This document shows positions 24,901-39,900 of a stretch of DNA of 64,000 nt, in pieces; position 1 is the first letter of the stretch; each line of letters starts with the position of its first letter. The notes below the pieces were generated by a model, which saw only the letters and a list, made by a program, of their open reading frames with translations, made no database searches and was not told the DNA's origin. Both the position numbers and the translations under genes were made by a program. The DNA comes from Acanthopleura granulata (taxonomy: Eukaryota > Mollusca > Polyplacophora > Chitonida > Chitonidae), in NCBI GenBank assembly GCA_016165875.1, contig JABBOT010000080.1, positions 16,898,572 through 16,962,571 of the forward strand. The letters are read 5' to 3'.

Positions 24901-27900
24901 ACTGGTTTTGTTTGTGGATCAGGAGAAATTGCATTCGTTCATTCATTCATGTTTGAAACAGCAAGATAGTCTGACTGGTATTTGGAGACATGATAAACTG
25001 CATTCATTCGGAGTAGAGATATTCTGGATTTCACAGGCTATACCTTAGTGACATGAGAAATTGCATTCATTCGGAGGAGACACTATGGGGATTTCACTGG
25101 TTGTACATGAGTGACATGAAAAACTGCATTCATCTGGAGTAGATAATACGGAGGATTTTCACAGATTGTACATGAGTGACATGAGGAACTGCATTCATCT
25201 GGAGTAGATAATACGGAGGATTTTCACAGATTGTACATGAGTGACATGAGGAACTGCATGCATTCATTTTGCCCAGGGTAAAGACTTAAGGGTGTTTTGA
25301 TTGATTGTATTTCGGGGACATGAGAAACTGAAGTGAAGATAAAATTTATTGAGTATGGCATGGAGCAACAATTGATCTAAAACATAAATATGTTGCCGTC
25401 TTGTTTTCATCTAAGATCTCTATACTGAGTAAGTTGGATGTTTTGACTTAAATATGACATTTGTCGTCATCTTCTTACTGGAATTGACCTCAAACACATG
25501 TATACATAGACATTAACCATTTTTGATGAATCTTTTGAGAAAGTGGATTGAATGAAGTTTGAAAACAAATTATATGTGTTGTCACCTTGCCAAAAAAATG
25601 AAATTAGATGTGAATGAATTAAAAAAAAACATGAAATGTGACAACAAAAAATCTTGTACTTTGGTACCAAGAAAAAGAGTTGGTATTGAGGCCATGGAAA
25701 AAATAAGCTTTTTGTTGTGATGCAAATGCTTCTGTTTCAGGACCAGGCAATTTTAGCAATATGACAAACCCAAACATGACAGTCAATGAGTTTGAGAAGC
25801 AGATGACCAAGTATGCCCTGTACTATGTATATATTGGTGCAGGTGTGTTTGTGGCTTCATACTTCCAGGTAAGAACTTTGATGAACAGATGACCAAATAT
25901 GCCCTGTACTATGTATATATTGGTGCAGGTGTGTTTGTGGCTTCATACTTCCAGGTAAGAACTTTGATGAACAGATGACCAAGTATGCCCTGTACTATGT
26001 ATATATTGGTGCAGGTGTGTTTGTGGCTTCATACTTCCAGGTAAGAACTTTGATGAACAGATGACCAAATATGCCCTGTACTATGTATATATTGGTGCAG
26101 GTGTGTTTGTGGCTTCATACTTCCAGGTAAGAACTTTGATGAACAGATGACCAAATATGCCCTGTACTATGCATATATTGGTGCAGGTGTGTTTGTGGCT
26201 TCCTACTTCCAGGTAAGAACTTTGATGAACAGATGACCAAATATGCCCTGTACTATGTATATATTGGTGTAGGTGGGTTTGTGGCTTCATACTTCCAGGT
26301 AATTAGTTTGATGAAGAAATTACCAAATGCCCTGTACTATGTGTATATTGGTGGAATTGTGTTTTTGGCTTCATGCCTCCAGATAAGAACTTTGATGAAG
26401 AAATGACCAAATATGTCCTATACTATATATACATTGAGGCAGGTGTGTTTTTGGTTTTATACCTCAAGGTAAGGACTTTGGTGAGCAAATGAATGATTAC
26501 AGCTTTAATTATTTGACCTCGGTAGTATTTCAACCACAAGTATAACATGACAATTAAGATCCTAGAACTCTTAGTTAAGTGTGTTAAAATGGTTACAAAA
26601 TGTTACCTAGGTTGAGTTTTTGGCCTTTCAACACCCCCATACCTTTGTTTGATTGCTTAGACAGAAAGACATGAGTGTTGCCACCTGGTGATTGCTTCAC
26701 TGTTAACACAAAATGTGGGTTCAAACCCAGCTTTGGACAGGGTATTTTACATGTTGCCCTGCTACCATTGCTTGTTAATGACATTGCTGGCGCAGTACTC
26801 TTTGCGATGTCCAATAAGCTGAACATCTCTTATCTTCAGTCAATATTGTGGGCATATGTCTATGTTAAATCTGGGAAAGCTTGCCAACGACTCCTTACTG
26901 GTTTATGTTAAAATTTATGAGCATATCATTAAGGAAGAATCAAACGAACAAATAAATTTCACTGTTATAATTCTACTATTTTTCTTTTTTTATGCTATCA
27001 AGGTTTACTGCTGGACTGCATCCTGTGAGAGGCAAACACATAAAATGAAAAAGGCATTTTTCAAGGCCATTTTGAGACAGGAGATTGGTTGGTTTGATAA
27101 ACATGGCAGTGGAGAGCTCACCACAAGATTGGCAGAGTAAGTCATCATTTAATATGGTACAACAGAATTTCCTTGTTGGTGAGTTTTAGTACTAATCATC
27201 TGAATATATAAAAAAATATAGGCCTCACTTATAGAATTATTGTTCATTTAATCAGATTTTTATAGAAATTTTAAGTGCAATGAAAACAAAGAATAAATAA
27301 TTGTGTACTATAAGTCCCTAATCAGCTAATACAGTTTGTCCTCATTTGATTACCTCATTTCCAAATACCTACATATACATATTTCAAAAACAAAAAACCC
27401 AGCTGGCTGCAATGGCATAGTGTCTGCCTCGTAAATGATAGATATCTGATATTCCATCCATCAGTTACCATAGGTAATCTTGCCATTGCTTCACTTGTGT
27501 ATAAAGAGGAATGGCCAAAGTACTGGCTGGCCTGATGTCAAGGTAATGTGGGTGTGGCATCTTGTCTGGCATGTCAGGTGTCATAGCATGGCATTCCAGT
27601 GAGGTAACTTTAGGTATACTTACCATTATTGGGCATGGCCAGCTACAACCAGACATCATCATGATAATGATTGAAATGTTGCAAGTTGAAAATTTATCCC
27701 CAGTCAAGTAAACAAGTGGGTGGGGTGGTGGAGTTGGGGTGGGGGTGGAGTACCCGAAAGGTAAAAGACAGATGATGAACCATTTATTGTTTAAAGACTG
27801 TTGCATGTAGACCATTGATTTTTATTAAAATGCAAAAAAGGTAGTACAACTGGTGTTGAAAGATTGATCAGTTTTGCAGTGAAACGAAACACACATACAT

Positions 27901-30900
27901 GTCAGACTTTATTTCTAGATCTTCAGCATTCTGTCAGCATTACCATTTAAAACCAAAAGATACCCGTCATTGAAAAAACAATTTGAGTAGAAAAAACGGT
28001 AAAACATATTTGAATACTTCTATGCACTGTTTCAGTGACTTGGAGAGAGTTCGAGAAGGTCTAGGGGATAAGTTCAGTATATGCCTTCAGTGGTTTGCTG
28101 CTTTCGTCGCTGGCTTCGTCATCGGCTTCATCAAAGGCTGGAAGCTAACCTTGGTGATGATGTCACTGAGCCCTCTGCTGGCCATCTGTGCTAGTTTCAT
28201 GGGAAAGGTGAGTGCACTACAATTCAGGTGTTTAATGGGAAAGGTGAGTGCACTGGTGTTGTCTTGCTGGAAAAAGTTATTACGCAGCAGTTGGGTTTTT
28301 TATGGGAAAGGTGAGTGCACTACAGTTCAGGTGTTTTATAGGAAAGGTGAGTGCACTACAGTTGGGATGTTAGGTGGGAAAGGTGAGTGCACTACAGTTG
28401 GGTTGTTTTATGGGAAAGATGAGTGCACTACAGTTAAGATGTTAGGTGGGAAAGATGAGTGCACTACAGTTGGGATGTTCTGTGGGAAAGGTGAGTGCAT
28501 CACACATTTGGGGTGTTTGTGGGGGAGGTGAGTGTTGTACACAGTAGGGGTATTTGGTGGGGGAGGTGAGGGGAGAAAACAGTTGGGGTGCTTTGTGGGA
28601 GAGGTGAGTACTCTACACAGTTGGGGTGTTTTGTGGGAGAGGTCACTGTAATATACTTGGGGTGTTTTGTGGGAAAAATTTGGACCATTACACTCATTGA
28701 CTTGTATAAAGAGTCTCATTGTAGGTTGTCAGTTAATACCATTTGCTGTAAACCCCCTTCTGTGTTGTTTTTGCAGTTTGTGGCATCGTTCACCAAGCGA
28801 GAACAAGAATCTTATGCACAGGCTGGTAAAGTAGCAGAAGAGGTTCTGTCGTGTATCCGCACAGTTGTCTCCTTCAATGGCCACAAGAGGGAGATAGACA
28901 GGTCAGTCGTGATGTTACGCTGATGGCAGGCAGTTCCGTTCTTTCTGCATCAGTTAGTGTCTGTTTAACCCATGCATGTCTGGGCAGTACACACCACGCG
29001 GCGCGCACCGACAGCATCACCATCACTGGCCCTTACTGCACAGCTGGGAGTCGATCACTCTCTTCTCTCATCTCTACTGCCAAATCAAATCAGCTAAACG
29101 GCTAGAATTTATCAGCTAAACTTAATGTCATTTACGATATGTGTATGAACATTAAAAATATGTTTGTTGGACCTGTTGGGTCCTACCTTGAAGTTTTGGA
29201 GTGACATCAGGGAATCTCTTTTCTTATTTTTATGTTAAAATCAAATCCCTATCTTTCCATTAGCCAGACTAAAAAATTAAAAAGGAATCCCCTACATACT
29301 TACAATATTTTCTTTGCTGATTGGGTTGATGGTTACCCCAAACCAACACTTTTTTACGGATGACCTTATTACATGTAGGAGTAAAAGCTGAAAGTGTTAC
29401 GACTGTGCTTGATGCAAGCACATGTAACAGTGTGAGTGGTGTTACTGATACTGATATATGGAGGATGTCTCCACGTACTCTACTATACTTAGCCTACATG
29501 TATGGTGTATTACCCCTGATTGTGGTGCATATTTGCCTTCGTCATGGTTCTTTGTCATGCTGTAGGTACGCTGAATCCCTAGAACACGGGAAGAAGTTGG
29601 GAATCCGGAAGTCTGCAGTGGTTGGCTTTGGCATCGGCACCACCCTCCTCATTATGTTTGGGGCGTATGGATTAGCATTCTGGTGAGGAATAACTGCAAG
29701 ATCATATGTCTGTCGTGTGTGAAGTTGTATGTTTATAGTGTGGGAAGTCGTATGTCTGTAGTATGCATGAAAGTGTATGCATGTAGTGTGTGAAGTCAAG
29801 TGTCTGTAGTGTTCATGAAGCTGTATGTCTGTAGTGTGTGAGGCTGTATGCCTGTAGTTTGTGAGACTGTATGTCTGTAGTACGTGAGGCTGTATGTCTG
29901 TAGTGTGTGAGGCTGTATGCCTGTAGTTTGTGAGACTGTATGTCTGTAGTACGTGAGGCTGTATGTCTGTAGTGTGTGAGACTATGTCTGTAGTACGTGA
30001 GGCTGTATGTCTGTAGTGTGTGAGACTGTATGTCTGTAGTGTGTGAGGCTGTATGTCTGAGTGTGTATAGTCGTATGTCCATAGAGTGCATGAAGCTGTA
30101 TGTCTGTGTTGTGTGAACTAGAAGTGTGAAGCTCTGAATCATGCCAACTATCATAACATTGACAAGACAGCCAGTAGAAGTGCAAATGATCCCCCTTGTG
30201 AAGAAAGTGACAAGTCCAACAAAGAGAAATAGGCGAGTACAAATTGAGAATGGCTGTTACTGGATGAATAGAAAAGAATGGAATAGAAAAATTTTATAAA
30301 TAAATACAAAGAGAAGACAGTCCTGTAAGTCCTGAATCAGTAGTGCTTTTTATCTTCTTGATTTGAGGTACAACTGATTTCAATACTTATACATGTGAAA
30401 GTGATCATGAATAAACTGGTAAGCTGGTTTTCTTTCATGTGTTACAACATATACATGACTATTGTGATAATAGATGCTGTGTGCTGTATGTACTTGGCTG
30501 TGTCATAACTGGGTCTGGGATTTTGCAGGTTTGGTTCCACAGAGGTGGATGCATGGCAGAAAGCCGGAATGAAAGAAGGCATTGGACTGTCACCTGGGGA
30601 AGTCTTCACTGTGAGTTTTGTCAACACATTTGAGACCTGTTCATCCCTCGCCTTGGGTCGAGAATTCCTGAATTCTTTTGCTCTCATTGTTCCGTGGTGG
30701 CAGTATGTGGCTGATGGCTATCGGCTCTGTCTTGTGTTTGTTGAAGACAATTGTTTTCCTCTAGCATGAGGTGTGATATACAGTTATTGTATGGTACAGA
30801 CTGAAACATTGTGATTTGTCAGCTCAAAAGATTTGATGTAAAACAACCATTCAATGCAAGTTGTACATCAGCTGTTGAGAGCTGGCAAATATTCCAGCTC

Positions 30901-33900
30901 TCAAAAATATACTCTGCAACATGAAAAAATTGTCTTATTATACCGATTGTGACACTATAGTTATGTCCATAATAAATTTCAGTCGTGCAGGTTTTGAATT
31001 GATCATATAATTAATCATGTTAAGTAAAGCTTATTTTACAATATTTTATAAATTTTTTGAAAGCCTTCGTATATTGAATTGACAATTTAAAACCTAATGC
31101 CTTTAATGTTAATTTATAATGCTCTGCTGAACCTGATAGCCATTTAAATTAGACATGTTTTGAAACAATTGCTCAAGATCATCTCTTCAGAACTGTTTTG
31201 TGTTTGGTATGTCAAGGGGAAGTAACTTTGGCGTCTAGGCGCACTAAGGGAAGATAACTCCATGGGCTACCACTTACATTGTGCCTGTTTCATATGTTTC
31301 CATCTAAGGTAAAATTCATAAAAGGTCTTGACATTTATATGAAAGTTAAACAACAACGGATTTATTTGACTGGTTGTGTTTTTTGTCTTGAACAGGTTTT
31401 TTTCTGTGTCCTGATTGGTTCCTTCTCCATTGGTAATGCTGCCCCCCACATCACCACAGTCTCCACAGCTAAAGGGGCTGCTGCTACCCTCCTAGAAATC
31501 ATTGATAATGTAAGTTGAGGAAGATCAGTATTACTGCTAGTGGTGACCACTGTTGTTGTGTATTGCATTTAATTAATAGCATAAGATCCACATGATGCAT
31601 TAGGTATTTTGTAAGACAAAATATAGATAGAATAGCTTCACATCACACTAAGCTATGGATGGTTGTGGGTTTCTCCAGGGCTCTGCCAGGTTTCCTCCCA
31701 CCATAATGCTGGTGGCTGTCGTATAATTGAAATGCGGCGTATAATTGAAAGTACGGCATAAAATACCAATCAAATAAATAAATAAATAAATAAATTTCAC
31801 ACCACACTTTGTAAATTCATCTTCATTTTGCACCTGTTAATTTTACCGTCTGAAAAAAAGTTTGTTATAAAATCCAAACAACAGCTTAAAGTCTGGACCA
31901 TTTCATTCTCCTTGAAACAGTACAAATAGACCTCTTGTTCCATCCTGATTCACCAGGTGGTCTGACCCAAGGAGAGTCATAGAGAGCAAGCCATGGTCTT
32001 GAGGTGCTTGCTGTTCAATCTTTAGAACACACAAGGTGTAGATTGAAATCCACGTTTGGACAGGGAATTTGTTCTGTTCTGTTCTCAGTGCTAGCAAGAC
32101 CTTTGTGACAGTAAGGTGTCAGTGATGCTTGTGTGGCTGTCTAAGGTTTGCTGAGGACCAGTTGTCTTTCACCATTATCTACATCACATGTGGGAAAGTT
32201 TGTCAGTAACTTCTCTAAGGTTGGAGGCTTATACCTGGCACTCCAGTGTCCTTCGCCAGTAAAAATGACAGCCATCATATTAACAAATCATGGCCTTACA
32301 ACGGTTGTCATTGCTGGAAATATTGAAGTGGGTGGTACAAATGTGAAATTCTAGAGTGGTTTTTCTAGCCACTTTCCAGTTGTGAGAAATTTAGGAAAAC
32401 TTAATTGTAGACAAATTTTGAATTGAGTTTTCATGAACTAAATTGAGTTTTTGATTCATTGATGAGGAAAAAATATTGACTTTCTAAACAGAAATAGGCT
32501 TGAAAAAGCCCTGTAATAAGACAGAATTTAGCGTTTAGTGTTTAGCCAGAATGCAAGAGCTTGTGTGTGACTGTTACAGAAACCGTCCATTGACAGTGGG
32601 TCCCCGGAAGGAGATCGTCCACAGGATGTCAAGGGAACCATTGACTTTGTGGGCGTGAACTTTGCATACCCTACCAGAAAGAAGGTCAAGGTAATGACCA
32701 TGAAACATTGAATTGAATGGATTTCATTTGCGGTCATTCTTAAGAAGGGTAATACAGTCAGATTAGGGAATACACGATGGTATAGACAAGTTAGGTATGA
32801 GAATTAAGTCTCATCAAAAATACTAGGTGTGATCATCAAGAATTCCTGTAAGTGAAAGTGTAAATTTAAGGTGGATATAGACAATTTTAAGTGAAACTGA
32901 AAGTGTTTAAATTGTTTCAAAGTATGCAATGGCTGTCATCTATGTAAAAAAAATTCTTGAGTACAGAGGGAAACACCAGCAAACCTGAAAAACTAAACAA
33001 AGCAGTGTGTATATTGTGGTTAGGTTATTTGGCTATCAAGGTCTGTTATAAATGATACATTTTCACTGTCTGATTGTTATTAACTTTTGTTTAGGCCTCA
33101 GAACATTTTTGGAGAAAACTAATGGTACACGTGCTAGTAGTTCATGTTGTTGTGGCCCATGCCGTTGTTGTTTTTCAGGTTTTAAAGAACTTTAACCTGT
33201 CAATCAAGCCTGGTCAGACTGTGGCCCTGGTGGGCTCAAGTGGTTGTGGCAAATCTACCTGTGTCAACTTGATACTCCGCTTCTATGACCCAGTCTCTGG
33301 ATCGGTGAGTTGCTTTGGGATTAGCATGTAATCTACATGTACAGATGTGTCACTTTACAGTCATTTGTTCATTGTATTTGCTATAAGATTTGCCTCCAGA
33401 AGTGCATTTTCAATGGCATTTCTGTTGAAACTTACATTTTTCCCAGGGAATCTCATCCTGCCTTTCAAACCTCGAAATACTTGTCCTAGATCAGTACAAC
33501 TTTGAATCATGTAAAACAAGGAAATTAATGATCAACAAAATTTTTGGTCAAATAGAGGTGAACTCTTTATAGGCAAGTATAAATCAAAAATGTGGTGTAT
33601 GACAGTAATAGACAAGCGTTCACTATGAACTGAATTTATTGTTAAAGTTGAAGAAAGTGAAAATAATAAATATTTAAGAAAGATGTATTTAGTACCATCA
33701 AGTAGTTTATTATGCATACGTAGCCATTGGCTTGACAGTGGGACAAAATATTGACACCCAAAGGAAAATACTAAGAAACCTAAGAATACCTGTTATCACA
33801 CTATAAGTGCTCCCTGACAGAGATGCTGCTTTTTTTTTCTAATGATATCTGACTTGTATTTTGTCTGCACACATCAGAATCACTTCTGGGCTGAACATTG

Positions 33901-36900
33901 AGTGTAGTGTGTATTTTATCACTGATGTAACACTGTATGATTCCTTGTAAAATTTTTGCAGATTTACTTGGACGGCCACAACCTGCAGGATGTGAACGTG
34001 GCCTGGCTGCGGCGTAAGATCGGGGTGGTCTCTCAGGAGCCGATACTGTTTGGTTGCACCATCGAGGAGAACATTCTGCTGGGACGAGAAAACGTGACCA
34101 TGGACGAGGTGATAGCAGCTGCCAAAATGGCCAACGCTCATGATTTCATCTCCGCGCTACCCGAGGTATGTAGTGACCTGTTAATGGTATTTGTACTCAT
34201 TAATAACTTTTGCCGAACTGAGTGAGGTGTCTGTGTGTGGGAATGAAAGTTTAGGTTTGGGGAACCCAAATTACTTTTGCAGCAAGCACCTGACAGCCCA
34301 AAGATTTGAAAAATGTAGTTACGGTCTTAGAAACTGAAGGCAAAGCCCTCGATGACAGTCTCATTGCATTGTATGAATCACTATTGGAAGTCTTGAACAT
34401 GTTGATTGTGTAGTGTATGTGAGACATGTAAATTAGACTTCACCCCCCAATAAACACTTTTAAGGAATTGACTATCCTCGTTAAAGATTACTGAAGATTG
34501 TCTAGTGTAGTGGCAATTTTAGAATAACCCAACCATATCTGTTTTAATCTTCTGAGCTCAGAAACAAGTCTTTGTTTCGTGATGGAAATACTTACTTTTT
34601 CTTGTTGCCAGGGCTACCAGACACTGGTAGGGGAGAGAGGAGCTCAGCTGTCCGGTGGTCAGAAACAGAGAGTGGCTATCGCTAGAGCTCTGGTGCGAGA
34701 CCCCAAAATCCTGCTGTTGGATGAAGCAACGTCAGCTCTGGACTCTGAGAGTGAAGGAATTGTCCAGGCAGCACTGGACAAAGTGAGTGCATATTATCAT
34801 GAGCATTCCGACTAATCCCATATCTGGGCAATAAACATGTTATTATTTGTGTTGCTACAAGTACGTAACGGAACAGTTGCTTTAAATATCGCCTCACTGC
34901 CATAAGTGGGAAAGTTCACCAGGAGCTTGCCACTGGTCAGTGGTTTTCTTCATGCAGCCCAATTTCTTCCACTGTTAACTCTTGTTTCTAACTTGTCATT
35001 AGAAAATTCTTGAGTATGGCAAACAGTAGTCAAAGAAATAAAATAAATATCCCCCTGCAAAAACCAGTATAATGTAAAATGCATCGATGAGGGTGTACTA
35101 ACACTTTACCTTCAAGTTTTATGTTTTCTTTAATTTCGATGGAATAGAGCTCTAATAAAAATCACATGTAGTAAACATTTGAAAAATTGAAAAGATCACA
35201 CCACATATATTTATATTCTAAAGCAAAGTATGAAAGTTTCTTTTCGTATGAATTTTATTAGAGAATAGAGAAAACAGTTTTGTTTTGAGAATATGTATTC
35301 CAGGGCTTGCCTCAACCGATTCTGCCAGCAAGGTTTTCGGGCTTCCGCAGTGCATGTTAGTGAAAACTTCTGGAGCATGAATTTTAAACATCAAACAAAT
35401 ATTACTGTATTCTACCAACACCTTAATGGTCAGGTGACTCACCAGCTGGTGGCAAGTTTGATCACAGCAAGGCTGCAGCAGATAGTTCCAGAAGCCTCCA
35501 TCAGTGACGGAGGGCTCCTTGGATCAAAGAGATGACATAATTAAGCCGACAGAGTCCCACGCTAGAGACTGATTATACCTGTGTTCTCTATTACTTGTGT
35601 TCTGTTTATATTTAATATTAACAGTAATATTTACGAATATACTGTTATATGTTCATGGCATTCATCTTGTTGTTGTTTCAAACAGCAATCTACTTTTCTT
35701 GTAACAGGTGACATTGCCGAAAAAATTGCTTACTTGTCATTTTAACTTGGTCATTATGTTATGTTTTCTTAGTTCTCATTGTCATCAAGTGCATTGGTGT
35801 GTTCATATAACTGGTTGCATGGTTTTGTAACAGTTTCATCTACCAGTGCCGTAACCACAGATAAGTGTGTGAAAACGCATGGTGACTCACTCGATGAGGG
35901 CAAAAAAAAAAAAATGCCATCAGGAAATCGCATCATGACGACAAACATGATTTGATGACACCATTTACAGAGAACCTGTTTTTCTTCAGTAAGAGGTGGA
36001 GGAAGGCACATAAACATTGTTAAATGTGTGCATAAAGCATCTGTAGTCTTGCGATTCCACGTGTGCAGAGAGTCCATCTAGATGTTTGTTATTTTAAAAT
36101 CTGACAGTTATCGCGACTCCAAGCCCATCATCCTTGTTGAGAAAAGTTGCTGCAGATCTCTGAACTCAAAGTGGCACATCCACTCACTTTTTTTACCCAT
36201 TTCTGTGTCATTTTCCGGTTGAGTCTCAAATCCTGTCGTCTTAATTTACAGCCATTGCTGATAAGTCAGTGTCAGGTTGTCTTGACGTTCAGTGGTTGGT
36301 CTGCGTTTTCAAGCCGTTTTCAACCGTGAAGGAAATTTTGGAAGAAGAAAACAAAAATACCACTTAATTCTGTTTTTTATTTGTTCAAATGACTGCTGCG
36401 ACCAATAAATATTCAGCAGGGTGTCATTCACAGCATATCTCGTATGACGGCATTTTTTTGCCATCTTAATCCAAATAACGACAGCTTTTACGGTGGCTTT
36501 TGCCGAATGCCATACCTGTTAGAAAGGGCTAGCTATTGAATGCAAAATCACTTCAACAAACAAAAGACAATCAGATATCAGGAAGGGTGGATTGGAAATT
36601 CCTTGTGAGTATTTCTTCTCCGGTAAGAGGCTTTATACTGGGAAGTTTGACAGCATGATTAACACAGCTCAAAGAGAACACACTGTGGCACGTCAATAGA
36701 ATCAACAGTAAATGAACAACAACAACAACCACTACTGCCCAATGGCTCTTTTCAGAGTCAATGTTTATCCCAAAATGGAATTTTTTGATCAAGCACATTC
36801 AATTACAGGTGTGTTTTTATAGGTTATTACTGAGGACGGGTGCCCGTAGGAGGCATATGTCCTGTTCATTCAAAGCCTCCCAGTCGTCGAAAACCTGGTT

Positions 36901-39900
36901 TTCTTCGATTGTAAATCAAGGAATACAGTAGATAAAAAAATGAATTTCTGAATTGTGAAATGTGTCTATTCAATAGTGTTTGAAACATATCACCTTACAA
37001 CTGATGATGATTGTGTCTATGGTGCAGGCTAGTCAGGGGAGGACAACTGTGGTAATCGCTCATCGTTTGTCAACGGTGCGCAATGCAGATGTGATATATG
37101 TACTGGACGAGGGACAGATTGTGGAGGAAGGGAAACATGCTGAGCTGATGGAAAGGAAAGGAGCATACTATCAGCTAGTCACGCTGCAGACATTTGAAGA
37201 GGAAACCAATCCACAGGCAGCCGAGAATGAAGAATGTAAATATCTCTTGGATCTGTGGACTCTTTCACAAAGCAATCGTTGGCTGATGATGTTAGAGATA
37301 TTAGGGTTCCCACTTGTCCCTAAAGTCCTTCAAAGTATATGAATTTTGTTGAATGGATTTCAAAACCTTGATGAAATAATTCATTTGGCATTGGTCTTTG
37401 AAAATGTTTGATTTCCTATGTTTAAGAGTCTAGAATTTCTATATTGTGACTTGTTTCTGTCTTGGTTTAGTGAAGTAGTTTTGAATGCTGTAGGCTTAAA
37501 TGTAAGTATTAGTAGACAAATTTTCTTGCACCTTTGGGAAATAGGCACAGAGAGATAGATTTACAAGTGTAGGGCAGACCATCTTCTGAACTGTCACTCA
37601 TGGACATCCATATGAGGTCAGCATTGTTGTAAATACGTTGCCGGATGACACACACATTGGTTACATATGTTCTTTCTGTGACATCAGGACATCACAATGG
37701 CTTTTCCGAGAGTGAAATGAATCATAAGTGTCTCGTTTGCACGCACTTTGCAGAGCAGCATTCTGCATCCATAGTTGGTGATGATCATTAATTTTTATAC
37801 ATACATTTGTAAAGGATGGAGCATTTACTCTGTGAGTCACACAGGGAGTTGAGTTCGGGATCTCTGCAGCCATAGTCCAGCATTCTACCAACTGAGCTAA
37901 GGGAAATTTTTTGCTAGCTACTGCTAGTATAAGCACTGGAATGCTGCTCCCGTTACACTCCTACCCTTTGAAATCCTTCCCCTCCTCCTAAGTTAAATTC
38001 TTCCCCTCCTCCCAACTTAAATTCTTCCCCTCCTCCCAACTTAAATCCTTCAGTGTCCCCCCCCCCCATCCCCTCATGCTAGTATAAGCACTGTAATGCT
38101 GCTCTCTTTACTCATTAACTTCTGTAGTTCAGGTTAAAATTGAATTATAAAGTTCAGTTTGTATTGCTAAAGCCAAAACTTTTGATCATTTCCTAGTCTA
38201 TAGGCTTCAGATATTACACTGTTCTTTGTTTGAAGTGGACCAATAATCAAAAACATGTTCTGAGGTTTCTTTGGACAAGAGAATGTACTACACTCCCTCC
38301 CAAAATATGCATTTCATCAAAATTTGATTTGATTAGGTGACAGCCTAATCTGTGTGTGAACATGACAACTCTGTTTTCTCAGATGATGATGAAGAGACTA
38401 CAGAGAAGAGACTGTCGCCAACACGTTCCCTGAGTCGCCAAGGCAGTAACAAAGAGAAGGCCATTCTGAAACGTCAGTTGTCTAGGAAGATTTCCAAGGT
38501 GGAAAATGTTGCCGAAGAAGAAGTGAGTATTTGACAGGTGTTTTTTTGTCAGAGATATAAGAAAACATCGAGAGAGAAAAGATTGCCCTTGTTAAATAGC
38601 TCAGATGGTGAAAATGCTGGCTGGCAGCCACTACCAAGTCTACATGTAGGACTACAAATTTCTGTTTTGTCATCCTCATCTATCTCTTGTGAGTCTTCAC
38701 ACTAAGATTGAGTGACCTTGCCCAGGAAATGTGTAGATTTCTCCACTCACACCACTTTTGAGGCTTTGATGAAAATAAGCAGTCTATGTCGCTCACTTAT
38801 GTGGTCTGCACAGTCTGAAGACCACATTTTGCACATTCGTGTGCATCACATATGAGGGAAAGTTCATCAGTAATTTACCAAAGGTTGGTAGGTTTTTCAG
38901 GCAGTCTTGTTTCTTCCAACCATAATACTGTCTGTCGTGGTATAAATGAAATATTCTTGAGTATGGCAGTACTGTAAGTAACAATCAAATAAATAAATAA
39001 GATTGTTTAGGAGATATCTCCATGAGAGCTGGAGGCCTTATTGAGCAAAGTTGTTTACTTATTGAAAGCTTACAATTAAAAAAATTCCTTGTATGTCAAT
39101 TTTCAACCTTCCTTCTCTGTTATTTGTATCGTTCTAGTCATGTGAGAGATGGGTTGTTCTTCGTGTAATGCACATTTGTGTTCATGTGTTTGTTTCAGGA
39201 AGAAGACGTGGACAAGCCTGGTTTTTGCAGAATGTTCAAGGAGAACAAACCAGAATGGCCGTTCGTTCTGTTGGGGTGTATAGCGGCAGCCATTAATGGC
39301 TGTACTATGCCACTGTTTGCTGTTTTCTTCAGTGAGGTTGTCAAGGTAAAGATGATGATCATTGCTCATGGAGATTTGTTGATCATTTGTATGCTATCCA
39401 TGGCACTCCTGGTTGAAGACCATTTGTCTTTAATCAGTATGATTGGCACATCTGTACAACACAAATAGGAATGGTCATCAAATTCGAGTATTACAGTGAA
39501 CAAGAATTAAATCAGTAAATAAAGGGATAATAGTTGGAAATTGTCTACCCGTATTCACAGCCTAATAAAGAAACCAAAGCCTTACCTGTCACTGGTTGTT
39601 CTTGAGTACGGTGTAAAACACCAATCAAATAAATAACTTTCACTACATGTACATATAAAGAATGAATGAATGATTATGGCTTAACGCCACATCGGCAATA
39701 TCTCAGCCATATCGTGGCGATACATATAAAGAAGTAGTTGCACTGACATTTCCGTGCTATTTATAGATGGTGCCCATAGAACTGATCTTACCTGGGTTTT
39801 ATTGATGATGTGTAACATTTTATGCCAGGATATGAAGGTGTCACATATGTAACTTCCCTGGTCATGTTAGTAATACCATTTCTTGAAAATATAACTTGAC

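Noticed and set aside
26081..26290. Minus-strand frame of 69 codons with repeated [14 protein letters not shown] segments
   Set aside because: It is antisense to the 86-bp exon 4 array and repeats with it.
28208..28531. Extension of exon 6 as a coding run of [13 protein letters not shown] repeats
   Set aside because: The frame is open only because the units are 36 bp. Exon 6 joins perfectly to exon 7 from 28207, matching the family; only the 28244 donor remains a plausible alternative.
29813..30242. Minus-strand frames rich in [13 protein letters not shown] repeats
   Set aside because: They are the antisense translation of the 23-bp minisatellite in intron 8.
37835..37906. Functional tRNA gene
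   Set aside because: The B-box is degenerate and the acceptor stem does not pair, so a SINE head or pseudo-tRNA is more likely.
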